Assembly (NCBI GenBank): GCA_033854175.1
Contig: JAWOKN010000030.1
Coordinates: forward strand, 1-64,000
From: DATKPE01 sp033854175
Lineage (GTDB): Bacteria > Bacteroidota > Ignavibacteria > UBA10030 > SZUA-254
Reading direction: 5' to 3'
Length of the DNA: 64,000 nucleotides
Shown here: piece after piece, positions 52,546 to 62,400 of the stretch
How the letters are laid out: the number at the start of each line of letters is the position of its first letter
Position numbering within the stretch: position 1 is the stretch's first letter
Program-made: the position numbers and the translations under genes
Notes under the pieces: generated by a model
Database searches by the model: none
What the model saw: the letters and a program-made list of their open reading frames with translations, nothing else
What the model was told of the DNA's origin: nothing

Positions 52546-52816
52546 ACGAAAAGGGGAAAGTGGGCTCCACCTGCGGGGGCGATTTGATGCCTCGCAGGTA
52601 GAATATGCGACATCAATTTTTAATCAGATCAACCAGAATTGCATTGTCGATATGGCTGAACTCGAGTATATCTCGAGTGCAGGACTCGGGGTCCTCTTAA
52701 TGACACAAAAAAGGCTCTCCCATAGCGGGGCGAAGCTGAAGCTGATCAATGCAAATCCCCATATCAAGGACGTTTTCCGCTATGCAGGCTTCGACAAGTT
52801 GTTCGAAATGGGCTGA
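52532..52816 (+). CDS. Second STAS-domain anti-sigma factor antagonist
   Basis: A 94-residue STAS protein. The phosphorylation site is LEYISSAGLGVLLMTQKRL, a classic SSAG motif, and IVDMAELEYI precedes it. The ATG at 52532 is preferred, with GAGG 7 nt upstream; a TTG at 52520 is an alternative. It overlaps the RsbW-like gene by 14 nt. The ECF sigma gene starts about 80 nt downstream. Confidence 0.87.
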   Translation: MLTAERKGESGLHLRGRFDASQVEYATSIFNQINQNCIVDMAELEYISSAGLGVLLMTQKRLSHSGAKLKLINANPHIKDVFRYAGFDKLFEMG

Positions 52817-52898
52817 ACATGGCACAATCCCGATTTTTGAGGAAAATGGCCGTTCCGGGGGATGCTCCTGCCAACTTTTTTGATTTCCGGCTGTATTT

Positions 52899-53441
52899 AT
52901 GATAGACATGAACGATACCGATGCGGTTCGTCAGACGCTGCGGGGTGACACAAAGGCGTTTGAAGCGATCGTCGGCAGGTATTACAAGACAATCTACAAT
53001 GTCACACTGCGCATGGGTGTCGATTGTGACGATGCCTATGATATCACGCAGACGGTGTTTGTCAAGGTTTATGAGAACTTAAAGTCGTTCAACGCAAAGT
53101 ACAAGTTTTTCAGCTGGCTCTACAGAATAGCACTGAATGAAACATTAAACTTCCTCGACCGTCAGAAAGAGGATAAAAAAGTTGAAATCGACACACTTAC
53201 AGATTCAGAAACGCCCGAAAATGCATACCAGCATGTGGAAGCCTCCGAAATGGTGCAGGAGGCGGTCTGGAGCCTTCAACTGGATTACAGGGTGGTCATC
53301 GTGTTGAGACATTTTCATAATTTATCATACAACGAGATAGGATTCATTCTGGATCTTCCCGAGAAAACTGTAAAGTCGCGGCTTTTTACGGCACGCGAGC
53401 AGTTGCGGGATATTCTCGTTAGAAAGCAGGGGATGGAATGA
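52899..53441 (+). CDS. ECF-family RNA polymerase sigma factor
   Basis: A 180-residue sigma-70 family protein of the extracytoplasmic type, with region 2 (AFEAIVGRYYKTIYNVTLRMGVDCDDAYDITQTVFVKVYENL, FFSWLYRIALNETLNFLDRQ) and region 4 (EAVWSLQLDYRVVIVLRHFHNLSYNEIGFILDLPEKTVKSRLFTAREQLRDIL). It directs polymerase to a stress or envelope regulon. It overlaps the next gene, an anti-sigma factor, by 4 nt, the usual sigma/anti-sigma arrangement. A second in-frame Met at 52908 could also be the start. Confidence 0.94.
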   Translation: MIDMNDTDAVRQTLRGDTKAFEAIVGRYYKTIYNVTLRMGVDCDDAYDITQTVFVKVYENLKSFNAKYKFFSWLYRIALNETLNFLDRQKEDKKVEIDTLTDSETPENAYQHVEASEMVQEAVWSLQLDYRVVIVLRHFHNLSYNEIGFILDLPEKTVKSRLFTAREQLRDILVRKQGME

Positions 53442-54226
53442 TTGACGAGAAGATGCTTGCATTGCTCCACGGTGAACTCGACGGTTCGCTCACCGATAAG
53501 GAGCGAAAGATCCTGGACGATTATCTCGCCGGCAGCCAGGAAGGGCGGAAATACCTTCATGAAATGAGGGAACTGGCCGGCATCCTCAACCATGCCCCCT
53601 TTGTCGAACCCCCGGCGCATCTGGAACAATCAATCCTGAACTCCGTCCGGATGAGCACGGTTTCTGCCAGGCACAGAGCGAAATTTTCAATTCTGGAAAC
53701 ATTGTTCCCGACAAGGACAGTACGGTTTGCATATGTCGCGGCTGTCTGTGCCGGTTTGATCATCGGTATTTTTGGCTACATATCGGTGATGAGTATTCAT
53801 ACGGAAAGCATCACCCCGGCAGAAATATCAGGAAGCATCAGTACCGCGGATCTTGTCAAGAACTGGAAAATCGAAGGGGAGAGTCCGATACTTGCTCCAT
53901 CGGTGGAAGGATCGCTGGTCGTTCGCTCCGCAGACGATTACATTGTCGCAGTTCTCAGTCTCCGCACGCCCGCACGGTTGGATGTCCATCTGAAGTTTGA
54001 TGATCAGCAGGCGGCGCTCTTCTCCATTTCCAGAAAGAATGCAACAGAATTTCCCATGAGCTCGACTCTTAACGGTGTGGATATCCAGCATCAGGGTGAA
54101 AACACCTACACGGTGGTTTTTTACAGGAAGAGCACCCACAAGACCGGTTTGAACGCGGAACTCAACGATGGTGGAAAGATCATTTGGCAGAGCGAAGTTC
54201 CCATCGCAGGTGTAAAGGCGGGATAG
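53438..54226 (+). CDS. Membrane anti-sigma factor without the zinc motif
   Basis: A 262-residue protein encoded right behind the ECF sigma factor (ATGA overlap). The N-terminal ~80 residues (DEKMLALLHGELDGSLTDKERKILDDYLAG, LHEMRELAGIL) have the helical form of an anti-sigma domain but lack the HxxxCxxC zinc site. One transmembrane helix lies at about residues 91-113 (FAYVAAVCAGLIIGIFGYI), and ~145 residues follow outside the cytoplasm, mostly beta. It should hold the sigma factor at the membrane until cleaved. The PrsW protease gene lies next downstream. Confidence 0.85.
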   Translation: MIDEKMLALLHGELDGSLTDKERKILDDYLAGSQEGRKYLHEMRELAGILNHAPFVEPPAHLEQSILNSVRMSTVSARHRAKFSILETLFPTRTVRFAYVAAVCAGLIIGIFGYISVMSIHTESITPAEISGSISTADLVKNWKIEGESPILAPSVEGSLVVRSADDYIVAVLSLRTPARLDVHLKFDDQQAALFSISRKNATEFPMSSTLNGVDIQHQGENTYTVVFYRKSTHKTGLNAELNDGGKIIWQSEVPIAGVKAG

Positions 54227-54283
54227 GTTCAACCCCGGGAGTCTGAATTCCCCATAGTCCCCGGACGGCGGATTTTCACCGGG

Positions 54284-54340
54284 CTCATCCCAAGCGATGC
54301 CCCACCGGCGAGTGCTGCAGAGCGAGGGATGGGTTTTTTT
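54284..54340 (+). terminator. Rho-independent terminator after the sigma/anti-sigma pair
   Basis: An 8-bp stem CTCATCCC / GGGATGGG (54284-54291, 54326-54333) with a long, internally structured loop, followed by seven T residues. Confidence 0.65.
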
Positions 54341-54480
54341 GTATTGTCGTTTTCTGTGTCGTGTCGTTTTATGCCTGAAGTTTGCCCATTGAATCAGCCC
54401 GTTGTGCACCGGGCCGGAATTCGGAGTGAATTGCGCGGAACGGATTTCCGTAAAGTGGCGGAAATCCGGGGGGCAGCGTG

Positions 54481-55488
54481 ATGGACCTGAGCCTTTTTGC
54501 GGCCCACTCGCCGGGTGCAATCGCGGTAAGCCTGTTGCCCGTATTCGTCTTTTTAGCAGCGCTCATCTTCCTTGATACATTCAAACTCATCCCCTTGCGC
54601 CGGGTTCTCATCTCCATTCTCTCCGGAATCATTGCAGCGGTATGCGCGCACCTTGTGAGTCTCATCCCGGCCGGGGATTACCGGCTTCTTGCTCCCATTG
54701 TTGAAGAAACGCTGAAGTCCCTCTACGTCATCTATCTGATCCGGGGTAAGAGAGTCGGATTCATGGTCGATGGTGCGATCAACGGGTTTGCCGTCGGGGC
54801 AGGATTTTCGCTTATCGAAAACCTGATCTATCTTGAGGCTCTGACCTCCCAGAATATTCTCCTGTGGGTTATCCGGGGTTTTGGCACCGCCATCATGCAC
54901 GGAGGCAGCACGGCGATTTTCGGTATCATATCTCAGCAGCTCACGTCCCGCATGAAGACGGTGCGGTGGACGACGTTTCTCCCCGGTTTGGTTGCGGTCA
55001 TCATCATCCATTCTGTCTATAATCTGTTCATCCTCCCTCCGGTAGCCTCGACGATTCTCCTTTTGATCGTTTTCCCCCTCCTGATCGTGCTGATATTTCA
55101 AAAAAGCGAGAAATCGACACGTGCATGGCTCGGTGCGGGATTTGACATGGATGTGGATCTGCTTGATATGGTCCTCTCCGGTAACCTTCCTGACACGAAT
55201 CTGGGGAATTATTTCCGTTCCCTGCAGGAGCATTTTCCGGGTGAAATCATCGCAGACATGCTCTGTCTTTTGAGGATTCATCTCGAGCTATCGATCCGCG
55301 CGAAAGGGATTCTTTTGATGAAGGAGCAGGGATTTTCCGCGGCACCATCGGAGGAGGTCCGGGCAAACTTTACCGAGATGCAGTACCTTCAGAAGAACAT
55401 CGGCCGAACGGGCTACCTTGCGCTGGCGCCGCTTCTGCACCGTTCAAATCATGATCTCTGGCAGATTCACATGCTCGGTAGCCAGTAA
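54481..55488 (+). CDS. prsW: PrsW-family intramembrane metalloprotease
   Basis: A 335-residue membrane protein of the PrsW family. All metal and catalytic motifs are visible: VEETLKS (Glu75-Glu76), AVGAGFSLIENLIYL, TAIMHGGSTAIFG (His140) and IIIHSVYNLFI (His177). Seven or eight hydrophobic segments fill the first ~215 residues; an extra ~120-residue soluble C-terminal part is absent from Bacillus PrsW. In Bacillus subtilis PrsW makes the first cut in the anti-sigma RsiW. Here it follows an ECF sigma/anti-sigma pair, so the same role is a strong inference. Start at 54481; a GTG one codon upstream is possible. Confidence 0.88.
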   Translation: MDLSLFAAHSPGAIAVSLLPVFVFLAALIFLDTFKLIPLRRVLISILSGIIAAVCAHLVSLIPAGDYRLLAPIVEETLKSLYVIYLIRGKRVGFMVDGAINGFAVGAGFSLIENLIYLEALTSQNILLWVIRGFGTAIMHGGSTAIFGIISQQLTSRMKTVRWTTFLPGLVAVIIIHSVYNLFILPPVASTILLLIVFPLLIVLIFQKSEKSTRAWLGAGFDMDVDLLDMVLSGNLPDTNLGNYFRSLQEHFPGEIIADMLCLLRIHLELSIRAKGILLMKEQGFSAAPSEEVRANFTEMQYLQKNIGRTGYLALAPLLHRSNHDLWQIHMLGSQ

Positions 55489-55556
55489 TCCAGGTATCAG
55501 CCCGCACCGGAGAGGAGCAGCCGAGCTGCGGTTGTCGCCCGCCGGGTGGTGAAAAA

Positions 55557-55585
55557 TTGACATTCAGATAAAGCTCTTGTATATT
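55557..55585 (+). promoter_or_regulatory. Near-consensus promoter of rel
   Basis: TTGACA (55557-55562, perfect -35), a 17-bp spacer and TATATT (55580-55585), 64 nt upstream of the start codon. Confidence 0.68.
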
Positions 55586-55649
55586 TTAACAGGATAAGTA
55601 ATTCGATTATATACAGTTATCCTTTCCCGCCACGTGATACTATGTGGGC

Positions 55650-57839
55650 ATGAGTACTCGAAATGGAATATATAAGAAGAAGCTCGATGATTTGCTCACT
55701 GTCTGCCGAAAAAACCTTCGCAATGTCAACGAGGATTTAATCCGGCGAGCATTCGAGTTCAGCGTAGAAGCGCACAAAAACGACATTCGTGCCTCCGGTG
55801 ATCCGTTTTTTAACCATCCGTACGAGGTCGCGATGGTTGTCGCCAAGGAGATCCCTTTGGATGACATATCGGTGGCAAGTGCACTGATGCATGATGTCGC
55901 CGAGGACACCGATTTTACGATAAAGGATATCCGGCAGGAGTTCGGCGATACGATTGCGAACATTGTCGACGGTGCGACAAAAATCTCCGACATCTTCAGG
56001 AGCCATGAAATTACGCAGGCCGAGAGCTACCGCAAGCTTCTCCTCTCGATGGTCAATGATATCAGGGTCATGCTGATCAAGTTCGCCGACAGACTCCACA
56101 ACATGCGGACGCTCGAATACCTCCCGAAGGAGCGGCAGATACGCATGTCGAGGGAGACTTTGGATATCTACGCGCCATTCGCCCACCGGTTCGGGTTGGC
56201 GAAGATTAAATGGGAGCTCGAGGATCTCGCCTTCAAATACCTTCATTCCGAGGAGTATGAGGATATCGCCAGGCAGCTGAAATCGCGCAGGCGGGAACGC
56301 GAAGTCTACATCAAAAAGTTCATCCAGCCCGTGGAAAAAAGGCTGCGCGAGGAGGGGATGCAGTTTGAGATCGAGGGGCGGCCGAAACACCTTTTCAGCA
56401 TTTACAACAAGATGCTGAACCGTGGAAAACCGCTGGATGAAATTTACGATCTTTTTGCGGTCCGTATCATCATCGATACCGAGAATGTGAATGACTGTTT
56501 CATCGTCTATGGCCTCCTTTCCGCGATTTATATCCCCCTCCCCGAGCGGTTCAAGAACTACATCTCCGTTCCGAAGAAAAACGGATACCAGTCGATTCAC
56601 GCTACCGTTTTCGGTCCGGAGGGGAAAAAGGTGGAGGTGCAGATCCGCACCCGCGGGATGCATGAGATCGCCGAGAAGGGTGTTGCCGCGCACTGGCGTT
56701 ACAAGGAAAATCTCTCGACGCTTGATGAAGAGCTGGAGAACTGGATAAGCTGGGTGAGGGAAATTTTCGAACACGCCGACGACGATTCTCTTGATTCCCA
56801 GCTGATGGAAAGCTTCAAGCTCAATCTCTATCAGGATGAGATCTACGTCTTCACGCCAAAGGGAGAGCTCAAGATCCTTCCGCAGGGGGCGACGACGGTG
56901 GATTTCGCCTTTGCGGTCCATTCCAACGTCGGGTTCCACTGTCTGAGCGCCAAGGTGAACGGGAGGATCGTATCCCTCGAGACCCCCTTGAGGAGCGGTG
57001 ACCAGGTGGAAATCATCACCTCGAAGCATCAGACGCCGAAAGCCGACTGGGAGAAGTTTGTCGTCACCCACAAGGCGAAGGCGCAGGTCCGGAAATGGGT
57101 GAAGGAAGAAGAGCGGAAAGAGATCGACATGGGCCGTGACCACTGGGAAAAGCGGCTCAAGAAGTCGAAACTGCACATCAACGACGACGATCTCACGAAG
57201 TTGATCGCGGAACTCCGGATCAGTGATCTCAGGGAGTTATATCTCAAAATCCAGCGGGGGGAAATTTCACCCGATGCGATCATCAGTGAGATCGAATTGA
57301 AGCTGAAGCACCCCGTGACCGGTAGTGTGGAGGAACCCAAGGGGGAGGGGATTTTCGACAAGTTCATCAACACCGCACGCACGATCACGCGGGGGATCAC
57401 ACTGTTCGGTGCGCACGACAATTTTATGCACAGTTACGCCAAATGCTGCAACCCGATCCCGGGTGACGAGATCGTCGGATATATTACACAAGGCGAGGGC
57501 GTGAAAATCCATCTCAAGGAGTGCAGGAACCTCAAGAACCTGATGGGACAGGATCCGCATCGCATCGTCGAGGTTGGCTGGCCGGTATCGAACGGTGTCG
57601 ACTATGCAGCCGCAATTCACCTCTCCGGCGAGGACAGAACGGGGATGCTGAATGATGTGACGCATGCGATTTCGACGTATCAAAATACCAACATCCGCGG
57701 TGTAAAAATCGATACGAGAGATTCGCTGTTTGAGGGAACCATCATCATCGGTGTCAAAAACACCGAACATCTCGAGCGCATCATCGAAAAACTTCGGAAA
57801 ATAAAAGGCGTCTTCAGAGCCGAGCGATTGCTAGAGTAA
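55650..57839 (+). CDS. rel: Bifunctional (p)ppGpp synthetase/hydrolase (RelA/SpoT family)
   Basis: A 729-residue Rel protein. The HD hydrolase domain is intact (FNHPYEVAMVV, ALMHDVAEDTDF, KFADRLHNMRTLEYL), the synthetase domain shows FSIYNKMLNRGKPLDEIYDLFAVRIII and SVPKKNGYQSIHATVFGP, and then come TGS (IYVFTPKGELKILPQGATTVDFAF) and a C-terminal ACT domain. It should both make and break the stringent-response signal. The ATG at 55650 is taken; a GTG at 55644 is in frame. HU/IHF and ruvX genes follow closely. Confidence 0.95.
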   Translation: MSTRNGIYKKKLDDLLTVCRKNLRNVNEDLIRRAFEFSVEAHKNDIRASGDPFFNHPYEVAMVVAKEIPLDDISVASALMHDVAEDTDFTIKDIRQEFGDTIANIVDGATKISDIFRSHEITQAESYRKLLLSMVNDIRVMLIKFADRLHNMRTLEYLPKERQIRMSRETLDIYAPFAHRFGLAKIKWELEDLAFKYLHSEEYEDIARQLKSRRREREVYIKKFIQPVEKRLREEGMQFEIEGRPKHLFSIYNKMLNRGKPLDEIYDLFAVRIIIDTENVNDCFIVYGLLSAIYIPLPERFKNYISVPKKNGYQSIHATVFGPEGKKVEVQIRTRGMHEIAEKGVAAHWRYKENLSTLDEELENWISWVREIFEHADDDSLDSQLMESFKLNLYQDEIYVFTPKGELKILPQGATTVDFAFAVHSNVGFHCLSAKVNGRIVSLETPLRSGDQVEIITSKHQTPKADWEKFVVTHKAKAQVRKWVKEEERKEIDMGRDHWEKRLKKSKLHINDDDLTKLIAELRISDLRELYLKIQRGEISPDAIISEIELKLKHPVTGSVEEPKGEGIFDKFINTARTITRGITLFGAHDNFMHSYAKCCNPIPGDEIVGYITQGEGVKIHLKECRNLKNLMGQDPHRIVEVGWPVSNGVDYAAAIHLSGEDRTGMLNDVTHAISTYQNTNIRGVKIDTRDSLFEGTIIIGVKNTEHLERIIEKLRKIKGVFRAERLLE

Positions 57840-57856
57840 TCAAGGAGAGAGAGACC

Positions 57857-58216
57857 ATGACCCAACAATCACCGCGTGTCAAAACGTACACGAAAAGGGA
57901 CATCATCAAGCGCGTCGCCGAGATGACGGGACACAATCTCGTCGAATGCTCGCGCTGGGTGGAATGCACCTTCGATGCGCTGCGGGATACGATGCTTTCC
58001 GCAAATCCGGAACTGCGGATTGAGATCAGGGAGTTCGGCGTGTTCGAGATCAAGCAGACAAAGCCGAAACCCAAGGCGCGGAATCCGCGGTCGGGCGAAA
58101 TTATCTACGTCCCGCGGAGGAGAAAGACGCATTTCAGGCCGGGAAAATTCTTGAAGGGATTCCTCACCCGTCCCCTCGACGGGCAGGCGATGACGCGGAA
58201 TTCCATCCGGTCGTGA
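57857..58216 (+). CDS. HU/IHF-family DNA-binding protein
   Basis: A 119-residue DNA-bending protein. The dimer part KRDIIKRVAEMTGHNLVECSRWVECTFDALRDTML and the DNA-binding arm FGVFEIKQTKPKPKARNPRSGEIIYVPRRRKTHFRPGK are clear, including the RNP motif for DNA intercalation. Extensions of ~8 and ~15 residues at the ends make it longer than HU (90 aa). AAGGAGAGAG lies 7 nt upstream. It lies 17 nt after rel and just ahead of ruvX. Confidence 0.92.
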   Translation: MTQQSPRVKTYTKRDIIKRVAEMTGHNLVECSRWVECTFDALRDTMLSANPELRIEIREFGVFEIKQTKPKPKARNPRSGEIIYVPRRRKTHFRPGKFLKGFLTRPLDGQAMTRNSIRS

Positions 58217-58241
58217 TTTTTTTTTGAGGGAGAATTGCCGG

Positions 58242-58679
58242 TTGAAGAAGAGATTACTCGGTGTTGATTATGGTTCGCGGAGGATCGGGATAGCGGTCAG
58301 CGACCCGCTGCAGGTCATTGCGCGTGGAGTGACGGTTCTCGCACATTCACCCCGACTGATAGATGAGATCCGGAGGCTCGTGGCAGACTACGATGCCGAA
58401 GCCGTCATCGTCGGTTATCCCTACACACTGAAGGGGACCGCCGGAGCCAAGGCTCAGGAGGTTGATGGCTTTGTCGATCTGTTGCGCCGGCAGATTTCGT
58501 GTCCTGTTATCACCGTCGATGAACGATTTTCCTCGAAGACCGCCACCCAGACGTTGAGATCCATGGGGGTCCGGAAGAAGGAGAGGCGGAAGAAAAGCGC
58601 TGTTGACGAAATGGCGGCGGCGGTGATCCTGCAAACGTATCTGGATTCACAAAAGGTTACACGCGATGAACTTTCATGA
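58242..58679 (+). CDS. ruvX: Holliday junction resolvase-like RuvX/YqgF
   Basis: A 145-residue RNase H-fold nuclease. It begins KKRLLGVDYGSRRIGIAVSDP with the catalytic Asp, and has VIVGYPYTLKGTAGAKAQEVDGFVD and VDERFSSKTATQTLR and a C-terminal KKSAVDEMAAAVILQTYLD. Relatives process pre-16S rRNA. The TTG at 58242 is chosen because GAGGGAG lies 9 nt upstream and the family begins at this point; an in-frame TTG at 58224 overlaps that site. It overlaps the next gene by 14 nt. Confidence 0.92.
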   Translation: MKKRLLGVDYGSRRIGIAVSDPLQVIARGVTVLAHSPRLIDEIRRLVADYDAEAVIVGYPYTLKGTAGAKAQEVDGFVDLLRRQISCPVITVDERFSSKTATQTLRSMGVRKKERRKKSAVDEMAAAVILQTYLDSQKVTRDELS

Positions 58680-59331
58680 TGTCAAGAATCTCATTGAGGA
58701 GGGGGAGGGCTTTGAAATAGAATTCAAACGGCGCATCTCCTCTCCCGAGAAAATCGCCCGGACCCTGATTTCGTTCGCAAACACCCGCGGCGGAACGATT
58801 CTTTTCGGGATTGATGACGACGGCTCGATCGTGGGTGTGGAAAGTGAAAAATCCGAGGTCGAGCTTATTGAAATCGCGGGCCGCGATTTTTGCGATCCGC
58901 CCATCCTCCCCACGATTGACATTGTACCCTTCGACGGGCGCGACGTTATTGTCTGCCACGTCCCCGAAAGTAAGACCAAACCGCATTATTTTCTCGGGGA
59001 ACACGACCGGACCAACGGGGAGAACACCCGGGTGTACATCAGGGTCAACGACAACACGATGATGGCTTCGAGGGAGGTTATCAAGATTCTGGAGGACGAA
59101 AACCCATCGGCCGATCCGCTTCGCCTCAGCATCGGGGAGAACGAGAAGCGGCTATTTCAGTATCTGGATAAACACCAGCGCATCACGCTCAGGGAATTTG
59201 GCCGGCTGGTCAATATCAGTGACCGCCGCGCATCGCGGACGCTGGTCCGGCTTGTCCGTGCCGGTGTCGTCCGCATCCACACGCACGAGAAAGAGGAATA
59301 CTATACTCTCGCCCACGATCTCGAGTACTGA
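58666..59331 (+). CDS. AlbA_2 (Schlafen-like) DNA-binding protein with C-terminal winged helix
   Basis: A 221-residue protein. The N-terminal AlbA_2/AAA_4 domain has EIEFKRRISSPEKIARTLISFANTRGGTILFGIDDDGSIVG, VIVCHVPESKTKPHY and TRVYIRVNDNTMMASREVI. The C-terminal ~70 residues (KRLFQYLDKHQRITLREFGRLVNISDRRASRTLVRLVRAGVV) form a winged helix. Such proteins are often transcription regulators; a few act in defence. It overlaps ruvX by 14 nt. Confidence 0.86.
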   Translation: MNFHDVKNLIEEGEGFEIEFKRRISSPEKIARTLISFANTRGGTILFGIDDDGSIVGVESEKSEVELIEIAGRDFCDPPILPTIDIVPFDGRDVIVCHVPESKTKPHYFLGEHDRTNGENTRVYIRVNDNTMMASREVIKILEDENPSADPLRLSIGENEKRLFQYLDKHQRITLREFGRLVNISDRRASRTLVRLVRAGVVRIHTHEKEEYYTLAHDLEY

Positions 59332-59418
59332 CAAAGCCGTGAAGGAGAACCCGGCTCAACCTTCCCGGAGCCGATAAGGCCACCCTGCGGCAAGGGGCCC
59401 CGCCCGCTTGCGGCGGTC

Positions 59419-59447
59419 TTGATGGGTGACGAAATCTTTTGTACATT
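59419..59447 (+). promoter_or_regulatory. Promoter of the hybrid histidine kinase
   Basis: TTGATG (59419-59424), a 17-bp spacer and TACATT (59442-59447), 49 nt upstream of the start codon. Confidence 0.48.
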
Positions 59448-59495
59448 TCCCCGGCAGTATCAACTACATTCTCACGAATACTGAGTAAGAGTATC

Positions 59496-62400
59496 ATGAA
59501 TGAGCATGACCTGAGTTCACATGATTCAGCGCCGGAATCCTTTTTCCCGGCCATCCTCGATCATGTCCTCGATTTCATTGAAATTGTCGACTCCGGAGGG
59601 AGGAGGCATTACAGCAGCCCTTCCTGTACGAGGGCGTTCGGGAAGCCGGGGGAGAACCTCTTTGAGCGCCTCCATGCGGGGGATCGCGAACAACTCCGTT
59701 CGGCCGTGGAACGTGTGATCCGGACGGGGGAGCGTGGACATGTCAGGTATCGGATCGTTCATGACGACGCCATCCGGTATATCGAAGCGAATCTTGCTGC
59801 CATCGTTGATAGCCGGGGTGAACCACGGTGTGTCATGGTAGGCCGTGATGGAACAGATCTGCGCAATGCGGAATCGAAGGAGCGGCTGCTCGCCTATGCA
59901 CTCGACTGCACGCGTGATGCCTTCTGCCTGTGCGATCTCGAGGGGACGATACTGTTTGTGAACTCTGCATTCTGCATGACGTACGGGTATCAGGAACCGG
60001 AGCTTATAGGGAAAAATATCCTGATTATCGATTCGCTCCAGACCCCGAAGGAGCTCAGGCAGGAAATCCAGGATAAGTCGTTGCTGGGAGGCTGGACCGG
60101 CGAACTGTACAACCGGCGGAAAGACGGATCGGAGTTCCCCATTGAACTGCGGACATCGGTGGTGCGGGGCGAGGGTGGCGAGCCGGTTGCGCTCGTCGGG
60201 GTGGCACGCGACATCACGGCCCAGCGGCAATCGCAGCGGATCCAATCGGCCGTCTACAGGATCGCCCGCGCGGCGGAGCGGGTCTCGACGCTTGACGAAC
60301 TTTACCGTCGGGTGCATGAGATCATCGGGACGATCATGCCCGCGACGAATTTTTACATTGCGTTGTACGATGAGGTGTCGGGGATGATCAGTTTCCCCTA
60401 CTTTGTGGATGAGGTCGATTCCCCCGATCCGCCGCGTCCTTTCGGGAAAGGTCTCACGGAGTATGTTCTCAAAACCGGAAAACCGTTGTTGTGCACGAGT
60501 GCGACACAGGCGGAATTGGAGCGCCGGGGGGAGGCGGAACTTGTCGGCGTACCCTCGCCGATCTGGCTTGGTGTCCCCCTCATCGTCGAGAACAAGCCAA
60601 TCGGGGTCATGACGGTGCAGCATTATACCGACGCATCGGTCTATGGCGAGTCGGAGCAGCAGATTCTGGAATTTGTTTCGTCCGAAATCGCGAAAGCGAT
60701 CGAGCGCACACGGATCGACCAGGCCCTCAGGAAAAGCGAGGAGCGCTACCGTGCCTTTGTGGATCAGAGTTCGGAGGGGATATGGCGGCTGGAAATCGAG
60801 AAACCTATTGCGGTTGATCTCTCCGAGGAGGAGCAGATTGAGGAGTTGTTCCGTTACGGATATCTCGCCGAATGCAACAATGCCATGGCGCGTCTCTACG
60901 GCGTCCCGACGGCGAACAAGATTGTCGGAATGCGTCTGAATGAATTGTTCCGGGACAACGAGGGGGCGGGGAGGGATTTCTTCAACGCGTTCATACGGTC
61001 GGGTTACCGCCTCATCGAATATGAAGCCTGCCGTTCGACGGCCGATGGCGGTAAACGGTGTTATCTCCACAACCTCATCGGGACAATCGAGGGCAGCACC
61101 CTCTATCACGCCTGGGGGATTCAGCGGGATATCACCGCAAAGAAGGACGCTGAAAATCTCATGAAAGTGTCGGAAGAGAAATACCGGAACCTGTTTGAAG
61201 AATCGCATGACGGGATACTCCTCTGCACCCAGGACGGGAGGTTGCTGGATGTGAATCAGTCGGGTGTCGAACTGTTCGGGTACAACTCGAAGGATGAATT
61301 TTTCCGGGCGGCGGACGGGAGGGATCTCTATTTCCGATCGCAGGACCGGAAAAAATACTGGTATAATCTGGAGCGCCAGGGCTTTGTCCTGGATTACGAG
61401 TTCATCCTCACCCGGAAGGACGGGCAGGAACGCGTTGTCGTGGAGACCGCATCCGCGGTCAGGGACGATCAGGGGAAGATAACGTCCTACCGGAGATTCT
61501 TGCGGGACATCACCGAACGGAAGATGCTTGAAGAGGAACTCCGGCAGGCTCAGAAAATGGAGGGGATCGGCACGCTGGCCGGGGGCATCGCGCATGATTT
61601 CAACAATCTGCTGGGCATCATCCTCGGTTACACGACGCTTCTTGAAGACGGAAATCTGGGATCGCCGAATGCGAGGCAGAGTCTCGAGATCATCAAAAAG
61701 ACCGTGGACAGGGGAGCAAGCCTTGTCCGTCAGCTTCTGACGTTTGCGCGGAGGGAAAATCCTCTCTTCGAATCCGTTAATGTCAACGTGACGATCAGGG
61801 AGCTGGTCAGGATGCTCGAGGAAACGTTCCCGAAGACCATTGCGATTGTTCCCACGCTCGCCCCGGAGCTCCCGGACATCATCGCGGATTCATCCCAGCT
61901 CCATCAGGCTCTTTTGAATCTCTCGGTGAATTCCCGCGATGCGATGAGCGAGGGATACGGGGGGAAGGGGACGGGAACGCTGTACATTGAATCCGGCGTC
62001 CTGCCGGGGCATTCCCTTCAGAAGCGTTTTCCGGCGGCGGACGCGGGTGAGTACATATGTATCAAGGTCAGGGATACGGGTGTCGGCATGGACGAGGCGA
62101 CGCGTCTGAGGATGTTCGAACCGTTCTTCACAACGAAGGGGCTCGGGAAAGGGACAGGTCTGGGACTGGCGGTGGTCTACGGTGTTGTCAACAGCCATCA
62201 CGGCTTCGTGGATGTGGAGAGTGAACGGGGGCGGGGGACCACATTCAGTCTCTTTTTCCCGGTACAGCCGGTTGCCGCGGACAAACCGGCAAAGAGTGTG
62301 GCCGCGGAAACGGTGGCCGAGGGAGGGAATGAAATGATCCTGATCGTCGAGGACGAGGAGTTGCTGCGGGAATTGTTAAAGAGTGTTCTGGAGGAGCGGG

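Noticed and set aside
55737..57176. 479-codon open frame antisense to rel
   Set aside because: Fully covered by a convincing RelA/SpoT coding frame and without recognisable motifs.
59526..61595. 689-codon open frame antisense to the hybrid histidine kinase
   Set aside because: It is a shadow produced by GC-rich codon use; the plus-strand frame has complete PAS, GAF, kinase and receiver motifs.
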